Part shown: piece after piece, positions 18,668-18,972 of the stretch
Layout of the letters: each line of letters opens with the position of its first letter
Numbering within the stretch: the first letter of the stretch is position 1
Origin: a bacterium
GTDB lineage: Bacteria; Babelota; Babeliae; Babelales; JABDEC01
Direction: 5' to 3'
Assembly (NCBI GenBank): GCA_947481115.1
Contig: CANKEI010000016.1
Span: 1-18,972 of the forward strand
DNA length: 18,972 bases
Translations under genes and position numbers: made by a program
The notes under the pieces: generated by a model
The model's database searches: none
What the model saw: only the letters and a program-made list of their open reading frames with translations
Told to the model about the DNA's origin: nothing

Positions 18668-18972
18668 TTATGCATCTAGATATGAAGAATCACATTCTTC
18701 AACAAATAGACCTTTTTTTTCAATTTTTTGAATACCCTTAACACATTTATTAACACTACCTATATACATATAATAGTCCCAACCAAAACGAACCGCCATT
18801 GCCTTTGATGCAAATATACACCACAACTTTTCTCTTAAAATTAAGCGAGTCAATAAATCTACTTCTGTTTTATTAACACTAACTACTTCTCTAATTTTTT
18901 TTAAAAGAGTAACCATTTCCTTGCTTAAATAAACATCTTTTTTAAACTTTAAATTATTTTCTAAGTTGACAA
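18668..18972 (-). CDS. unknown protein, N-terminus beyond right edge
   Basis: The minus-strand frame ending with TAA at 18670-18668 is open through the right edge, so the gene is cut there. An ATG at 18916 is probably internal: its AAGGAA is too close to it to act as a ribosome site, and coding-like sequence (NLKFKKDVYLSKE) continues upstream. About 100 residues are visible. The C-terminal part reads VRFGWDYYMYIGS then GLFVEECDSSYLD. An aromatic D-Y-Y-M-Y patch followed by L-F-V-E-E and S-x-Y resembles what I recall of small immunity proteins of bacterial toxins, but I cannot name a family. The A8 run near 18713-18720 (complement) could cause slippage. No toxin gene is visible here. Treat as unknown. 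Confidence 0.5.
   Translation of the reverse strand, partial: VNLENNLKFKKDVYLSKEMVTLLKKIREVVSVNKTEVDLLTRLILREKLWCIFASKAMAVRFGWDYYMYIGSVNKCVKGIQKIEKKGLFVEECDSSYLDA

Noticed and set aside
1..18972. CRISPR array, rRNA, riboswitch or prophage
   Set aside because: No regularly spaced identical repeats, no rRNA-like sequence, no recognised riboswitch core and no phage structural genes were seen.

Overview
This AT-rich window is almost fully coding. It has short intergenic gaps and good Shine-Dalgarno sites (GGAG or AGGGG, about 4-8 nt before the start) at many genes. The content is bacterial: DnaJ, an SbcC-type ATPase, a bacterial phosphohexomutase, endonuclease IV, a C4 zinc-ribbon coiled-coil protein, an RNase HI-like protein, a SpoIID/LytB-domain protein and a CAT-anticodon tRNA. 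These are mixed with small, Ala-rich or helical proteins that carry signal peptides and have no recognisable family. That mix suggests an intracellular or protist-associated bacterium. Candidatus Dependentiae (TM6/Babeliae) is my best guess, but it is an inference from gene style, not something a single marker proves.

Layout. Positions 1-73 hold the first codons of a minus-strand transposase (DUF4277/IS1634-like) that runs off the left edge. At 241-2355 a nucleotide-sugar epimerase with a short C-terminus overlaps tail-to-tail with a polytopic membrane protein. dnaJ follows (2647-3807). Two secreted proteins come next (4055-4627 and 4808-5203), the first with a promoter, a leader hairpin and a downstream hairpin. 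A large sbcC-like gene lies on the minus strand (5232-7982) with no sbcD beside it. A divergent plus-strand run then carries a secreted protein with an RS-dipeptide motif, a phosphomannomutase/phosphoglucomutase and endonuclease IV. A strong extended -10 promoter starts a second run: tRNA(CAT), zinc-ribbon protein, RNase HI-like protein and SpoIID-like protein, the last two overlapping. This run meets a DUF6629-like membrane protein by a 4-bp overlap.

The right third looks more accessory. It has a YdjM/DUF457-like membrane protein, then a DUF1016/YhcG PDDEXK nuclease bracketed by a near-perfect 21-nt direct repeat. Two secreted helical proteins follow on the minus strand, with a strand-specific intrinsic terminator. 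Next is a compact minus-strand operon of VOC protein, EVE-domain protein and MarR regulator, with palindromic operator-like sequence upstream. A minus-strand gene running off the right edge closes the window.

Functional threads: DNA repair and nucleic-acid processing (SbcC, Nfo, RNase HI-like, DUF1016), surface sugar and envelope work (epimerase, phosphohexomutase, SpoIID-like), and five candidate exported proteins that could act at the host interface. I see no complete, clearly new system. The best leads are the RS-motif secreted protein, the MarR/EVE/VOC operon with its operator, and the repeat-bracketed DUF1016 gene.
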